Shown one piece after another: positions 42,182 to 53,533 of a stretch of 64,000 nt of DNA; the stretch's first letter is position 1; each line of letters starts with the position of its first letter. Origin of the DNA: Spiroplasma alleghenense (GTDB lineage Bacteria > Bacillota_I > Bacilli_A > Mycoplasmatales > Mycoplasmataceae). The DNA is taken from the NCBI RefSeq assembly GCF_003363775.1, contig NZ_CP031376.1:1178001-1242000 (forward strand). Reading direction: 5' to 3'. The position numbers were made by a program, and so were the translations under genes. Under the pieces are notes generated by a model. That model searched no databases. It had not been told where the DNA came from and was given only the letters and a program-made list of their open reading frames with translations.

Positions 42182-43960
42182 TTATTTTTTAAATACAAAA
42201 TGAGAAGCACTATCTGAAACTATTCCCGGGGTGCCTGCCTTATTTCCAAGAGCAAGACTGGCAGTTAGTTTTCAGTCCATTTGAAATGAAAAGAAAGATG
42301 TTACTATTTGTGCTTTAAAAACATTATCATTTGGGGTAAAAATTCTATTTGAAAAGTATAATCTTTCATTTTTATCAAAATATAAATAACTAGCCGGTTT
42401 AAGGTTTCCTAGAGATGCTCCGCAAAATTGAGATGTAAATTCTAAATCCTCTTGATACGCTTTAGTTTGAATACTTGCCGCATCTCAAAAATCATCATTA
42501 AAATATTTGTAGCCAAGAACAAAATTGTAAAGCGAATCTAGCTTTAATGAATCAGGTTTATTGAAATAGAAGAGTGAATTGGAATTTACTGACTGAGATG
42601 AATCGCTACTAAATCCAGCAAATTTAATTTGGTAATCCAGAGCATCACTTAGGAATCTAGTATATAATGCTTGTGTGCCGGTGTCTTCGGTATTTTGGCG
42701 CACCAATAAAAATGGTTTAGAAAGTTCATAAATTTCTTCTTTATATCTTATTTTTGAATTTTGGATTTCGATTCCAAAAAGGGAAATCAATTTTTGGTCT
42801 TCTTCATAATTTATAGCAAAATTTGGTTGTTCTTTTCTTATTTTGTTAGTGAACAATCTATTATCTTGTAGATTTTCTTCAACACCAAAAACATTTATTG
42901 CAACAGACATATTATCAAATTCAGAAACCTGGTTTTTAATTTCTTCTGATTCATTTCTGCTAACAACAGGATTTTCCTCATTTTCAGATAATGTCTTAAC
43001 TACAGCCTCTTTAGCCTTTCTATTACCACCAAAAGCACTCATAACATTTTGTCCAAATTCAGCAACTTCAGGAATCATAGCCGGGGTACTACCTCATGCG
43101 TATTTTACAGAATTAAAAACTGTTGAGCCGATAGCCAAATAATTTTCATCATAACTCATCAATGTTGAATCAACATCAATTGAATAATGATTATTTGATA
43201 GTTCAATGTTTTTTATTAAATTTTTTACGGTTGTCATAATTTCTCCCTTTTCTGAAATTATGATATCTCCGGCTGTTTTATAATCACCCTTATTACTTTC
43301 TATTTTGAATTCATTGGCCTGTTTTTCATTTTTAAATAAATTCAGATAATCTTCATTAATTCTATTAAACTCTTCTGCAATTTCAATTCCACTGATTAAA
43401 TTAATTTGGGTTTCATATTTAATTGTCACATATTCTTTATCTTTATTATTGTTTAATAAAACAATTTGAGAACTAAAACCAACATTAATTGTTGCAATTT
43501 CATTATCTCCATCCGTCAATTCTAAAGTGTTCGTTAAGAAACCCTCTGATAAAGGATTTTTACCATCTATAAGCATTGATCTGAAGTTAACATTTTTCAT
43601 TATTTCTTCATTTATTTGTTCTAAAACATCACTTCAATGAATAACTTTGGTAATTTCGGATTTAACAAAATCATATATTAAACCTTGACCCTGAGAAATT
43701 TCGTTGGCATTTTCTCTTAAAAAAACAGTTGTCATTTTTTTATCAAATGGAGATTCCTCTTGAGATACAAATCTTAAAGGTTCAAAAAATGATTTAAATT
43801 GGGTTTGGAATATTTGTGTAACAGTTGAAACAAATTTATTTCTTTGAGCTTCGAAATCAAATTCTGCATTTTCATTACTGTTTTTCTTACATGCCACAAC
43901 CGCCAACGGGGATGATATGGCCATTGCTGATGCGGCAAAAATACTAAGTAATTTTCTCAT
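42182..43960 (-). CDS. LP5: paralogous lipoprotein with decayed C terminus
   Basis: 592 residues as read, lipobox LAVVAC. Branch shared with LP6: FDFEAQRNKFVSTVTQIF, EPLRFVSQEESPFD, NVNFRSMLIDGKNPLSEG, FKIESNKGDYKTA, MSVAINVFGVEENLQ, LISLFGIEIQNSKIRYKEE and LLVRQNTEDTGTQALYTRF. Start at 43960, where GGAGAAAAG fits. The frame stops at TAA 42182-42184, but family-like sequence continues in about the same frame (LFSDLENDGDQPVLNFNKY, MNSVYKINFLN) through TAG, TAG and another TAA to 42023. So the last ~50 residues have been lost. Confidence 0.75.
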
Positions 43961-44156
43961 TTTCTTTTCTCCTCTGTTTGGGTGTAAACCTATCGTGTTA
44001 TTATTATACACCAAAATTGTTATTAATACAACTTATATGTGTTAATAACAATTTTGGTAGGAATGAAAAAAAATTTGCAATTTTTTATGGCAAATCATAC
44101 TACATTATTGCAAAAAATAAATAAAATTAATTAATCTTTATTTTAAGTAAATAAAA

Positions 44157-44192
44157 AATCCCCCATTGAAGTTAAAACTTAAATGGGGGATT
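44157..44192. terminator. Terminator after small paralog copy 3
   Basis: AATCCCCCATT...AAATGGGGGATT hairpin. Confidence 0.8.
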
Positions 44193-44237
44193 AAGCCGAT
44201 TAATATAATTTCTTAAAAATAAGATTAAAGAAATTTA

Positions 44238-44627
44238 TTAGTGCGTTTCATCTTCGTTACTATCTTTTAGAAAAAAGTTTTTTGTTAGTATTTTTTTTAA
44301 TTTCATGATCTCGTTTCTATCTTGTTCTCGGTCTTTTTTATATTGGTTAATTTCGTTTCTATCTTGTTCTCGGTCTTTTTTGTGTTGGTTGATTATTTTT
44401 AATAATGCTTGTTCTATTTCAGCTGAGCATTTTGACACTGGAATTTCATATCCTTTCAAAGATTTGTGTAATTCTTTGTTATATCTTTTCTTATCCATCT
44501 GTGAAAAATTTGAACTATTGACAAATTTATTGATCTCGGTTGGAGCATTGCTATCTTCAGAAATAACAAAATTAATTTTAATATCTTCTTTATTCATTAG
44601 TATGATAATTTTTTTGGTTTCTAACAT
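44238..44627 (-). CDS. 129-residue coiled-coil protein, small paralog family copy 3
   Basis: Same family as the 38.8 kb protein: KKRYNKELHKSLKGYEIPVSKC and IEQALLKIINQHKK are almost the same. It is longer because a 14-residue unit (YKKDREQDRNEI-type) is repeated in tandem in the coiled coil. The leader resembles the other copies over AACATTATTCGT. No signal peptide; function unknown. All three copies sit next to LP lipoprotein genes. Confidence 0.65.
   Translation of the reverse strand: MLETKKIIILMNKEDIKINFVISEDSNAPTEINKFVNSSNFSQMDKKRYNKELHKSLKGYEIPVSKCSAEIEQALLKIINQHKKDREQDRNEINQYKKDREQDRNEIMKLKKILTKNFFLKDSNEDETH
44311..44394. repeat. Two 42-bp tandem repeats inside a coding region
   Basis: TCGTTTCTATCTTGTTCTCG starts at 44311 and again at 44353, in frame, encoding the duplicated 14-residue segment of the coiled coil. 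The near identity of the two copies indicates a recent slippage or unequal exchange. Confidence 0.85.
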
Positions 44628-44958
44628 ATTTTATACCCAAACATTATTCGTAACAAGAGGAGCACAATGTTAGAATTTGTTATATAATTATGCATTTAAC
44701 TGCTGTTTAATTATAAATGGTAACCAAGGTTTTGGAAAGTATTTTAAATCATTTTTATTTTTTAATTACAATTTAATTAGTTGAATTTAAGATAGGAAAA
44801 TAAATACTGTATTTAACTTTTATATTTACACAAAAATAACCATTTAATTTAAAAATTAAATGGTTATTTAAAATTTTATTATATAAAAGATTTAGGGAAG
44901 TTTAATATATTATTCAAAAAAATTACTATTTTAGAATTAAATTATATTTGATAAATAT
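44628..44958. other. Intergenic region between paralog copy 3 and LP6
   Basis: Leader of copy 3 at 44628-44720, then AT-rich sequence. AACCATTTAATTT/AAATTAAATGGTT (44829-44863) is a good hairpin and probable LP6 terminator. No gene seen. Confidence 0.5.
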
Positions 44959-46764
44959 TTAACTTTCAAATTTTCAATGTGAATCTCCGTAATCTATCAA
45001 CAAAAAAGAGTCACCCCTTTTGCCCAAAGCTAATCCGGCATTCATTAAAGTTCTGTGTTTTACTCCAGAAGAAAAGAAAAATGTTGCTAGTTGACTTTCT
45101 AAAGGATGATTTCAAATATTTGGTTTTGGAGGGTTATATTCCCAGTCGCTTCAAACCAAGATTGATTCATCTTCTTTGATTCAAAAATATCTAGCAATTT
45201 CATATTTGTTATTAGTTTTATAAGAAATCATTTCAACTGAAAATTCAAAATCTTTTTGAAAACTTTTTGTCTCATCGCTGGCAGCATCAAAAAATTCATC
45301 TCTTAGTTCTGAATAATCTAGGGGCTTATTATAAATATCTTGGTTCTTTCAACTTTCAGGTTTTTTTGAGTAAAATGTTTGTTCGGGATTGGTGATTTCC
45401 ATATAAAACTCACCTAAACCGTGAAATAAAATTTGATAGTTTAAGGCGTCCTTTAAGAACTTTCTGTACAAAGTTAGTGTATTATCTTCCTCGGTGTTCT
45501 GGCGAACTAAGATGAATGGATTTGATAATTCAAAAGTTTGCTCCTTAAATTCCACAACTGTATTTTCAATATCTACTCCAAAAAGCGAGATTAGTTTTTC
45601 ATCTTCTAATTCATTAATAGCAAAAATAGGCTGGTAATTTGTTATTTTATTTCGATAAGCCTGGTTATTTGAAAGATTTTCCTTAACCCCAAAAACACTT
45701 ATTGCAACAGACATATTTTCAAATTTTGCAACTTTATCTTGTAAATCCGAAGATTCTTGTCAACCATGTGTATAATTAAGACCGTTTTTAGATAAAGCAT
45801 TGACAACTGCATCTTTAGCTTTTTCGTCTCCAAAAAAGGACTTTCTTAAGTTTTTATCATATTCTTGCATTTCAATTGTAGAACCACCACCACTGTCTCA
45901 TTGAAAGTTATTATAAGAAAGCGCAGTTGAACCTATAGCTAAGAAATCCTCGCTCATACCCATTTTTAGATTATCTGCATTTATTACAAAACTATCATTT
46001 TCTAATTTAATAGTGTTAATTAGTGATTTAACATTTTTCTTAATAAGTCCCTCTTCTGAATCTATCATTTTAGCAACTGTTTCAAAATTTCCTTTATTGC
46101 TTTCAATTTTAAAATAGTTGGCAGTGATTTTACTATTAAATAAATTTAAATATTCTTTATTAATTCTGGTTAATTCTTCAACGGAACCAACTTCATCAAT
46201 AATACTAATTTGGGTGCTGTAGTTTATGGGTAAGTATTCTACTTCTTTATTTCCATCAAGTAGAGAAATTTGTGTTCTAAAAGCAATATTCATAGTGGCA
46301 ATTTCACTACCATTGCTTTGAACTTTAATAGAAGAAATTTGAACCGCTTCATTTAATGGATTTTTGCCATCAACCAAAAAACTTCTAAAGTTAACATCTT
46401 GAACCACTTGTTTATTAACCTCTTGTTGAACCGATCATCAATCTATTAATTTCATTAGCTCTGACTTGACAAAGTCAAAAGCAAAACCATTTCCCTGGGA
46501 AATTTCCTCAGATTTATCTCTTAAATAATTGATTGTTAATTCACTTTCAAACGGTGATTCATCTTGGTAAACAAATCTAAACGGATCAAAGAAGGATTGC
46601 ATTTTACTTTTAAATATTTGTGTCACTAAAGCAATAAAGCTATTACGACGAGTTTGAAAATCATGTTCTTCTTCTTGTCTGTTGCCTGGTTTACAAGCAA
46701 CAACCGACAATGGTGCTGAAGTCCCAATAGATGCTACTGCTAAAATGCTGAGTAATTTTTTCAT
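44959..46764 (-). CDS. LP6: paralogous surface lipoprotein
   Basis: 601 residues, lipobox LSVVAC. Nearest relative is LP5: DFQTRRNSFIALVTQIF, DPFRFVYQDESPFE, NVNFRSFLVDGKNPLNEA, FKIESNKGNFETV, MSVAISVFGVKENLS, LISLFGVDIENTVVEFKEQ, LVRQNTEEDNTLTLYRKF and a late LATFFFSSGVK. Complete, with about eight UGA-Trp codons; ends HWKFES. Own promoter region rich in TA but without a regular repeat. Confidence 0.8.
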
Positions 46765-46949
46765 ACTTTATCTCTCCTTTGATAAATATATATTTAAAAC
46801 ATATATTATATGCTTGTGTATATTATATATTACAAATTATATTAATACAACTTATTAGTGTTTTTATTTTGTAAAGCATTTTAAGTCCCTTTGGTAGTTT
46901 TATATTGATTGAATTTGGGACTTTTTAATAAAAATAATAATTCAAAATA

Positions 46950-46984
46950 AAAACCTTATTGAAATTTTTCAATAAGGTTTTTTT
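46950..46984. terminator. Terminator
   Basis: AAAACCTTATTGAAA / TTTCAATAAGGTTTT hairpin with seven T. The same stem recurs at 60264-60298 after the MOLPALP-like gene, so it is a repeated terminator element. Confidence 0.85.
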
Positions 46985-47154
46985 GTTATTAAAGCAGTAT
47001 CTATTCCATAGGTGAGCAAATTTATTTAGATGGAAATTAAATTTGTTTAAAAAATAATAAACCCTCTTAAATTCCGCCTTTTTACAAATAAAATAAGGGA
47101 CTGCTTTGGTATTTACTAAAAGATAAGATTTATATGGTAATTTAATAAGCACGT

Positions 47155-47277
47155 TTATTTACTTTTTTCTGATTCACAAACTTCGTGATGCGGGTCATTG
47201 CATTCTAATTTAGTTTTAGAATCTGAGCATCCACAATCGCTACATGCGCATTTTGTTGAACAAGCACATTTATCCAT
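47155..47277 (-). CDS. 40-residue metallothionein-like Cys-rich protein
   Basis: MDKCACSTKCACSDCGCSDS, then KTKLECNDPHHEVCESEKSK. Eight Cys in 40 residues, four C-x-C or C-x-x-C steps in the first 17, and a His pair near a later Cys: the composition and the KCAC start match bacterial metallothioneins (SmtA/BmtA), which bind Zn or Cu in the cytoplasm. AGGAGA is 7 bp before the ATG and TATAAT (complement of 47300-47305) lies upstream, so it has its own promoter. No aromatic residues, no signal peptide. Shorter than cyanobacterial SmtA (about 56). Metal binding is inferred from the pattern. Confidence 0.7.
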   Translation of the reverse strand: MDKCACSTKCACSDCGCSDSKTKLECNDPHHEVCESEKSK

Positions 47278-47567
47278 AATCCCATCTCCTTTCTGACTTA
47301 TTATACTACCAACAAAATTTTAAGTTTAAATATATTTAAACTTATTTTATTGCTGGTATAAAATTAATTAAATTCAAACAAATTATAAACTTTTTATTTT
47401 TTATTTTTGAAAATAATTAATTAAGAAAGTTTAAAAAATATAGTTAAGTACTATTTATAAAAGCAAAATTTTCTTTATTTTTAATAATTAATTAACCGAT
47501 TCAAAAGGTTTTTGGATGTATAATAATTGCATACTATTAGTTTAGTATTGGAGAAGGGAAATTTTAC

Positions 47568-49415
47568 ATGAAGAAATTACTTTTAGTATTGTCTTCTATT
47601 TCTATTTTTGTAACAACCCCACTTGCAGTTGTTGCCTGTGCTCCTAAAAAAAACTATGAAAATTTGGGATATGATTATTACGAGCGAAGATCTCAAATGG
47701 TCAGTGATATAAATAATATTGTCAGCACAAATTTAAATGAACAATTATATCCTTATTACTTTTTATCAAAAAATAATTCCAATATTAATAATTTTAAATT
47801 CATCAACTTTAATGAAATAGTTGAAAAGCTTAAAGGTTCGACTAGTAATTTACAAATTCCAAATAGTGATGAATATTTCAGTGGGTTTGAAAAAGAACTT
47901 TCATCAATTGTTAATTGAAATTCTATTAGATCCCAGGTTGGTAAATCGGTTCTTCAAAATATTAATTATCGTCAACTAATTAAAAATAATTCAAATCCTT
48001 TGCAAAAATATTCTTTAAGAAGATTATCTTTATCCACCGAAGGAAGTAATCAAATTGCAAAAATTAATTTTGAATTAATTATTCCGATTTTGATACTAGA
48101 TAAAAATGGAGAGGATTTATACTTAAACATCGAATATAGGTCAGCTATCCATATTTTCACAAATGAGGAAGAATTAAATGGTGTCATTAAATTCAATAAT
48201 TCAGTTAGAAGCCAAGTTATCAATAAAGAGGTTGCAAACAACTTTTTATTTAATTCATCCTCTGGTGATTTAGATAGAAATATTAGAAATTTTAAAAATA
48301 GTTTTGCCAATACTTCGGTAGTTAATTTTATTAACAATGTGATCCGAGATAACAAAAATAATTTAAGTGATTTACATATTAAAAATAACGAATTTTTAAT
48401 GAATTCAAACGTCAATCAAGTAATTACTGCAGCCCCTGAATTTACAAGAGTTTCAAATATATGATATTCAAACTTACAAAATGAGGATTCTAGTTTAATA
48501 AGACCGGCCCTAATTAATGGTGGAGAAAGTTTAAGAAAACTAACCAATAGAACTTTAGATTTTAGCGATTCCTCTAATTCAATTATCGGTCCAAGAAGAC
48601 TAGTATCACAAGAAATTGCAAATCAATTGACTCCTAAAGATTTTTGAGGTTTTAATCATATTTATTTGAAAGAAAATATTTCAACCGGAGTTAACACTTT
48701 ATTTAGCCAAATTCTAAATGATTCTCGTTCTGAATTTGAGATTTCAAAAGATAGTCAAAAAGATGGAAATGTTTTAGCGGTATATCCAGTAGAAATAACA
48801 AACCTATCAGTAACTTATGAGAGTATTTCAAAAGATAAGATAGATTTAATTTTGCCAACTTTCCGTATTTTTGTTAAACAATTTCATAAATATGAAACTG
48901 GAAATCAGCTTATCCAGGAATGACTAGAAACAAATATCGAAATGTTTCGCGAACTTTTTGGTTTTGTTGATAAAACAAATAACGGCGTTGATGGATTGAG
49001 TTTAAGATTTAGCAAAGAAATTGAGAATAACTTTAGGTTTGACACATTGTATAATACAGCCGATTTAATGCAAGACGCCTACCAAGAAGCTACAAAAAGA
49101 TTAACTAAAAGAATGGTAAATTTAAATCCTCAATTAATTTCAGGCTTAGCAATTAGACCGGTATATGATTTTCGAGCCATTGTTAAAGTCTCTTCAGCAA
49201 ATAAAAACTTTTATTTTATGAATAGTCGAGGTTCATCAGTTTTGTATTACCAAAATATTAGTCCTACTTTTAGTTTTTTTTCAAGACAAAGATTTAATGA
49301 TAGTTTTTTAAGGGGATTTTATAATATAAGTATTTCCCTTGGTGGGCAAAGAACACCATTTGAACCTGATTTTGGAGTTGTTAGCAATAATATTGTAGTT
49401 GCCAATTTTATCTAA
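47568..49415 (+). CDS. LP7: divergent paralogous lipoprotein on the opposite strand
   Basis: 615 residues, lipobox LAVVAC. Only LP gene here on the plus strand, and the most diverged: GYDYYERRSQMVSDINNIV, NINYRQLIKNNSNPLQK in place of the TPLKDG block, FLFNSSSGDLDRN, LAVYPVEITNLSVTYESI, FVKQFHKYETGNQL. Same length and order of blocks, so I keep it in the family. Promoter TATAAT at 47519-47524; start supported by GAGAAGGG. At least four UGA-Trp codons. Confidence 0.75.
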
Positions 49416-49783
49416 TTTTCATTAATTAATAAGGGAGTAATCAATAATTGTTTTTACTACTTTGATTAATTTAAATAAAAGAATGTCGCGTCGAACCGAA
49501 ATATTACATGCATTATTAAGTTAAAGCATTTAAATAATTTCACTGGCGCGGCTTTTTAAATGATATGCGATTTACTTTTTAAGGTAAATTAAAAATTGAA
49601 AAATAACTAGTGTTTTGTGAACATATTGCTTTAAGTTATATTATTTAATGTCACTTTATAAATTACCCTTATGACAGATGACGTATTTCTTGTTTTAATA
49701 TTTACTAAGGAAGTGTTCATAATTTTTTTATATTAAATTACTACAATTTTACTTATGTAAAAAAATATCTTATTGGTCAAGCA
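49416..49783. other. Intergenic region between convergent LP7 and LP8
   Basis: No ORF above 15 codons. A locally GC-richer patch (GTCGCGTCGAACC at 49485-49497 and CTGGCGCGGC at 49543-49552, then five T) stands out against the AT-rich surroundings; the two GC patches could pair with one wobble. Otherwise nothing recognised. Confidence 0.3.
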
Positions 49784-49825
49784 AAAACTACACCATAAAA
49801 CAATTTCTTGTTGGTGTAGTTTTTT
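49784..49825. terminator. Terminator after the LP10-LP9-LP8 operon
   Basis: AAAACTACACC...GGTGTAGTTTTT hairpin, usable in both directions. Confidence 0.8.
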
Positions 49826-49840
49826 GATATATTGATGGTG

Positions 49841-51664
49841 TTATTTAGCATAATGAACTTCAAATCTTGATATTCATTCTAATCGAAATTCTATTAATTC
49901 CCTTTCATTTCTAAAACTATTTACCCTTCCGTTACGAGTTTCATCAAAACAGTAGCTAACCTTATTAGGATTATTAATAGCTGATGAGAAAAAATAAGTT
50001 TTAAAAGATATATAATCTATACGGCTATTATAACCATTATGGAAAAATAATCTCATCGTTTCGGTGGGGTTATAACCTCCAGTATAATCAGTTCGCGAAC
50101 TGAAATATTCAGGCTTAGAGTTAGTATCTTTATTAACTATCACAGAAGTTAATTCTAAACCTTCTGAATATTGATTTGCTTTTTTATTAGCCGTTAGTAC
50201 GCTTTCAATTCTATCTTCTGTTTTAATCATTTTATTAAATCCGCTAAAACCACCAGGATATTTAAAATCACTTTCTAAGTGGTAAAATGGGCGTGTGATA
50301 TCCTTCTCTTCTCTCAAATCTCTTCCTACCATTCCAAGAAGTTCTGCTTGATAATTAAAGGCATCAGTAACGAATTGTTCGTATAGTTCTTTTGTGCTCG
50401 AAAATGAAGTTTTTTGGCGATAAAAAACAGTTTGCTCGGGAAACTCATATTCTTGCCCATCCAAAGTGAACGTTGTTCCTTTAAAACTAATTCCAAATAG
50501 AGCAATTGCTAATTTATCTTTTTCATAATCAATTGCAAATTTAGAATTTTGAGCTTCAACAATATTTCTAATAGAATCATTTTCTGAAATGTTGTAGGCT
50601 AGGTTATATTGATTAATTGACTTTGAAATAGTTTTATCCTTACTAATAGCGTAAGACATTTCCTCAATAAATTCATCATCTTCATTGATTATCGGATATA
50701 ATCATTGACCATTTATGTCATCTTTAATTTGTCTAAAGTAAAATTCTTGATCTTCAGCCGATCCTGTTCTAGCATGATTAACTGTTGCTATTCCAGCCAA
50801 AGTGTCTCCTCGCTCAGACTTTGTTTCAAAACGACTCGCATCAGCAATTGTGCTTGAATCCACTTTTCAAGTTAATCCGATTGCGTTTAATGCGGTAACA
50901 TTAGTTCCGGTTTTATCAATATTAATTACTTTTGATTTTAAGTCAGATTCAACTTCCATACTGTTTTCTAGTCGCAGTTTTGTATTTTCTAAATTACCTT
51001 TACTGCTTATAAATTCAAAATTATTTGCATCAGTGTCATTAAACACTTTTAAAAACGCCTCATTAATATCTAACGCTTCTTGAACTAATTCTTCTTTTTT
51101 AAAAATATTAATTGAAACGATTGTTGTAACTGGTCTTTGTCCTTTAACCCCAGTTTTATCAAGATAAAAAATATCAGTTCCAATGGCAATTCCGACGGTT
51201 AAATTTTCTCCCTTGCGATAAAGATCAATTGAATCAATGTAAATTCCATTCTTTAACGGAGTACTATTATCAACAATAACAGAACTGTAATTAATTTTGT
51301 TTACAACACTTCTGGTTATTTCGCTGTGAATATCAGCCACTGGGATTATTTTAAATATCTCTTCTGACACACTTTTATAAAAATCACTTTTATGGTCTTT
51401 TAAATTAGCTTCATTATTTAAAAGCTCTTGAATTGTTAGACCATTGGGTAAATCTTCTTCATTGATTCAAGCATAAGGAGAAAAGGCTTGATAAATGGAG
51501 GTTTTAAAAATAGAAGTAACACTATCGACAAAGTCATTTAATGTTTTAGCGAAATCATAATCTTTTGGAGGCTCGGGTAGTTCCTCTGTCTTACATGCAA
51601 TTACATTTAAAGGAGCAACAATTATCAAAGATAGCGATCCCAAAATACTTAAAATTTTTTTCAT
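49841..51664 (-). CDS. LP8: paralogous surface lipoprotein, third gene of operon
   Basis: 607 residues, lipobox LNVIAC. Marks: YDFAKTLNDFVDSVTSIF, NKINYSSVIVDNSTPLKNG, FEFISSKGNLENT, SINQYNLAYNISENDSI, IALFGISFKGTTFTLDGQEY, YRQKTSFSSTKELYEQF, FKTYFFSSAINNPNKVS. The ribosome site GAGGAG sits on the end of LP9, whose stop is only 5 bp upstream, so LP10, LP9 and LP8 are one transcription unit with coupled translation. Confidence 0.82.
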
Positions 51665-51669
51665 CTATT

Positions 51670-53514
51670 TTACTCCTCTACAGTACCTTCGTTTGTACTA
51701 ATTCATTTAATTTTTCATAAACATTTATTGAATGCATAAATTTGTAAATTTAATTCAGACTCATTTTTACCAGTTTCAATGTATTGTCGATCTGCGGGCT
51801 GGTCAAAATAGTAACTAAATTTGTTTTTGTTAGTCAACCCCGAAGAAAAGAAATAAGTTTTTAAAACGTTTTGATTAGTTTTTTCATTATATCCATTAAG
51901 TAAATGTAAGTCATCCGGTTTAGAGCTAATCATCATATAAAATTTAGGTACTTTATTGTCTTCAATCCCTACTAAAGCTGTTGTCATGTTAAATTTATTT
52001 TCTAAACTGTTTGCTTCTTGATTTGAGGTCGCAATAATTTCTGATAAGTATCTAAAATAAGTTAGAGACCCATACGAAATATTGCTTTTATAGCTTTCTG
52101 GTAAAGAAATGTAGTAGGCTTGTCTATCAATTTGTTCTTCATTGATTACTGTTCCTTCTAATCCTAAAAATGCTTTTTGGTAATTGAAGGCACTCTCAAT
52201 AAAATCTTCATATAAGCTCTTTGTATTATCATAAGTTGTATTTTGTTTATAAAAAATAGTTTGGGTTGGCAGATCATACTCTTGTTCAACATTATTTTTA
52301 TCAGTTAAAAAGAATGTGGCTCCGCTAACTTTAATCCCGAATAGGGCAATTGATTTTTTATCTTTTTCAAAATCTATTTTAAATTTTGAATTTTGGCTTT
52401 CAATCATGGTTTGAAAACTGACGTTCTCTTTTAAATTATGATTTAAATTATATTGATTAATTGATAATGACATTTTTGAATCAGCTTCCGCTGCCGCCAC
52501 CATCTCCAAAGTATCAGCATCAGTTCCCAAAACCGGAGTTAACCAATCACCAGTTGACTCATTTTTAATATTTCTCATGTACAATTCATACGAAGTTTCA
52601 TTTCCTGCTAATGATTTGTTAACAGTTAATCCTCTATCACTATACTGACCAAGATTTGAAAATGAAGCATAGCTACTTGAATCTGTTGTGATACCACTGT
52701 TTACAGCAATCTTAACACCAGATGAACTAACACTTGGTTTTAATCTCATATCCACATCTTTTAAATCCATAGCATCAACTTTTGCCTGAGCATCCGTAAC
52801 AATGCTTTGTTTTTTATTCAATTCATCAATTGTTTTTTCTAAATCACCACTATCGCTTTCAAAAGAATAATCGTTAGCATAAGTTCCATTTAAAGTTTGA
52901 AAATATATTTCACTAATTTCTTTGGCTGCCTGAGCTGCGTCTCTTTCAGCAAAAATATTTATTGAAGTAATTGTAAAAATCTGTTGTTGGGTTTTATTAC
53001 CAGCTTCATCCTTAAAATAAACTGCCGCTGATAGTTTTACCCCAAGAGTTAAATTATCGCCTTTTTCATAAACATCAATTGAATCAACATTAATTCCGTT
53101 TTTTAAAGGAGTTTCATTATCAATTAGGATTGGTGAATAATTAATATTGTTAGAAACATCTCTAATTAAGTTACGGTTAACCTGATTAACTGGAACAATT
53201 TTATAAATTTCTTTTGAAACTTTTTTAAAAAAATCACTTTGTGGATTTTTCAGTTGATCTTTATTAATTAGCAAGTCGTTAATAGTAATACCACTTGGTA
53301 ATTCATCTTTTGTTATTCAAGAATATGGCATAAATGATTCAAAAATTGTAGCTTCATAAATTGTTGTAACATCTGCAATGAAATTATTAAATAGTTTTAT
53401 ATAATCAAATTCATCAATAATTTCCTCTTTTGTTTCTTTCTTACAAGAAACTACACTTAGTGGAGAAACTGCTGTAAGTGACGCTACTGCTAAAATGCTT
53501 AAAAGTTTTTTCAT
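51670..53514 (-). CDS. LP9: paralogous surface lipoprotein, second gene of operon
   Basis: 614 residues, lipobox LSVVSC. The longest open stretch (53274 to 51715) is followed by UGA-Trp, then KIKW(UGA)ISTNEGTVEE and TAA. Marks: EFDYIKLFNNFIADVTTIY, NNINYSPILIDNETPLKNG, SFESDSGDLEKT, SINQYNLNHNLKENVSFQ, IALFGIKVSGATFFL, YKQNTTYDNTKSLYEDF, LKTYFFSSGLTNKNKFS. Starts 19 bp after LP10 with AAGGAGAA. Confidence 0.82.
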
Positions 53515-53533
53515 TTCTATGTTCTCCTTGTTT

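Noticed and set aside
46925-47152. 75-codon minus-strand ORF (MLIKLPYKSYLL...)
   Set aside because: It starts with GTG, lacks a ribosome site, runs through the strong terminator at 46950-46984 and has no recognised similarity; chance ORF or old remnant.
49485-49552. GC-richer patch as a tRNA or other RNA gene
   Set aside because: No cloverleaf, no anticodon arm and no T-loop motif; only two short patches with partial pairing.
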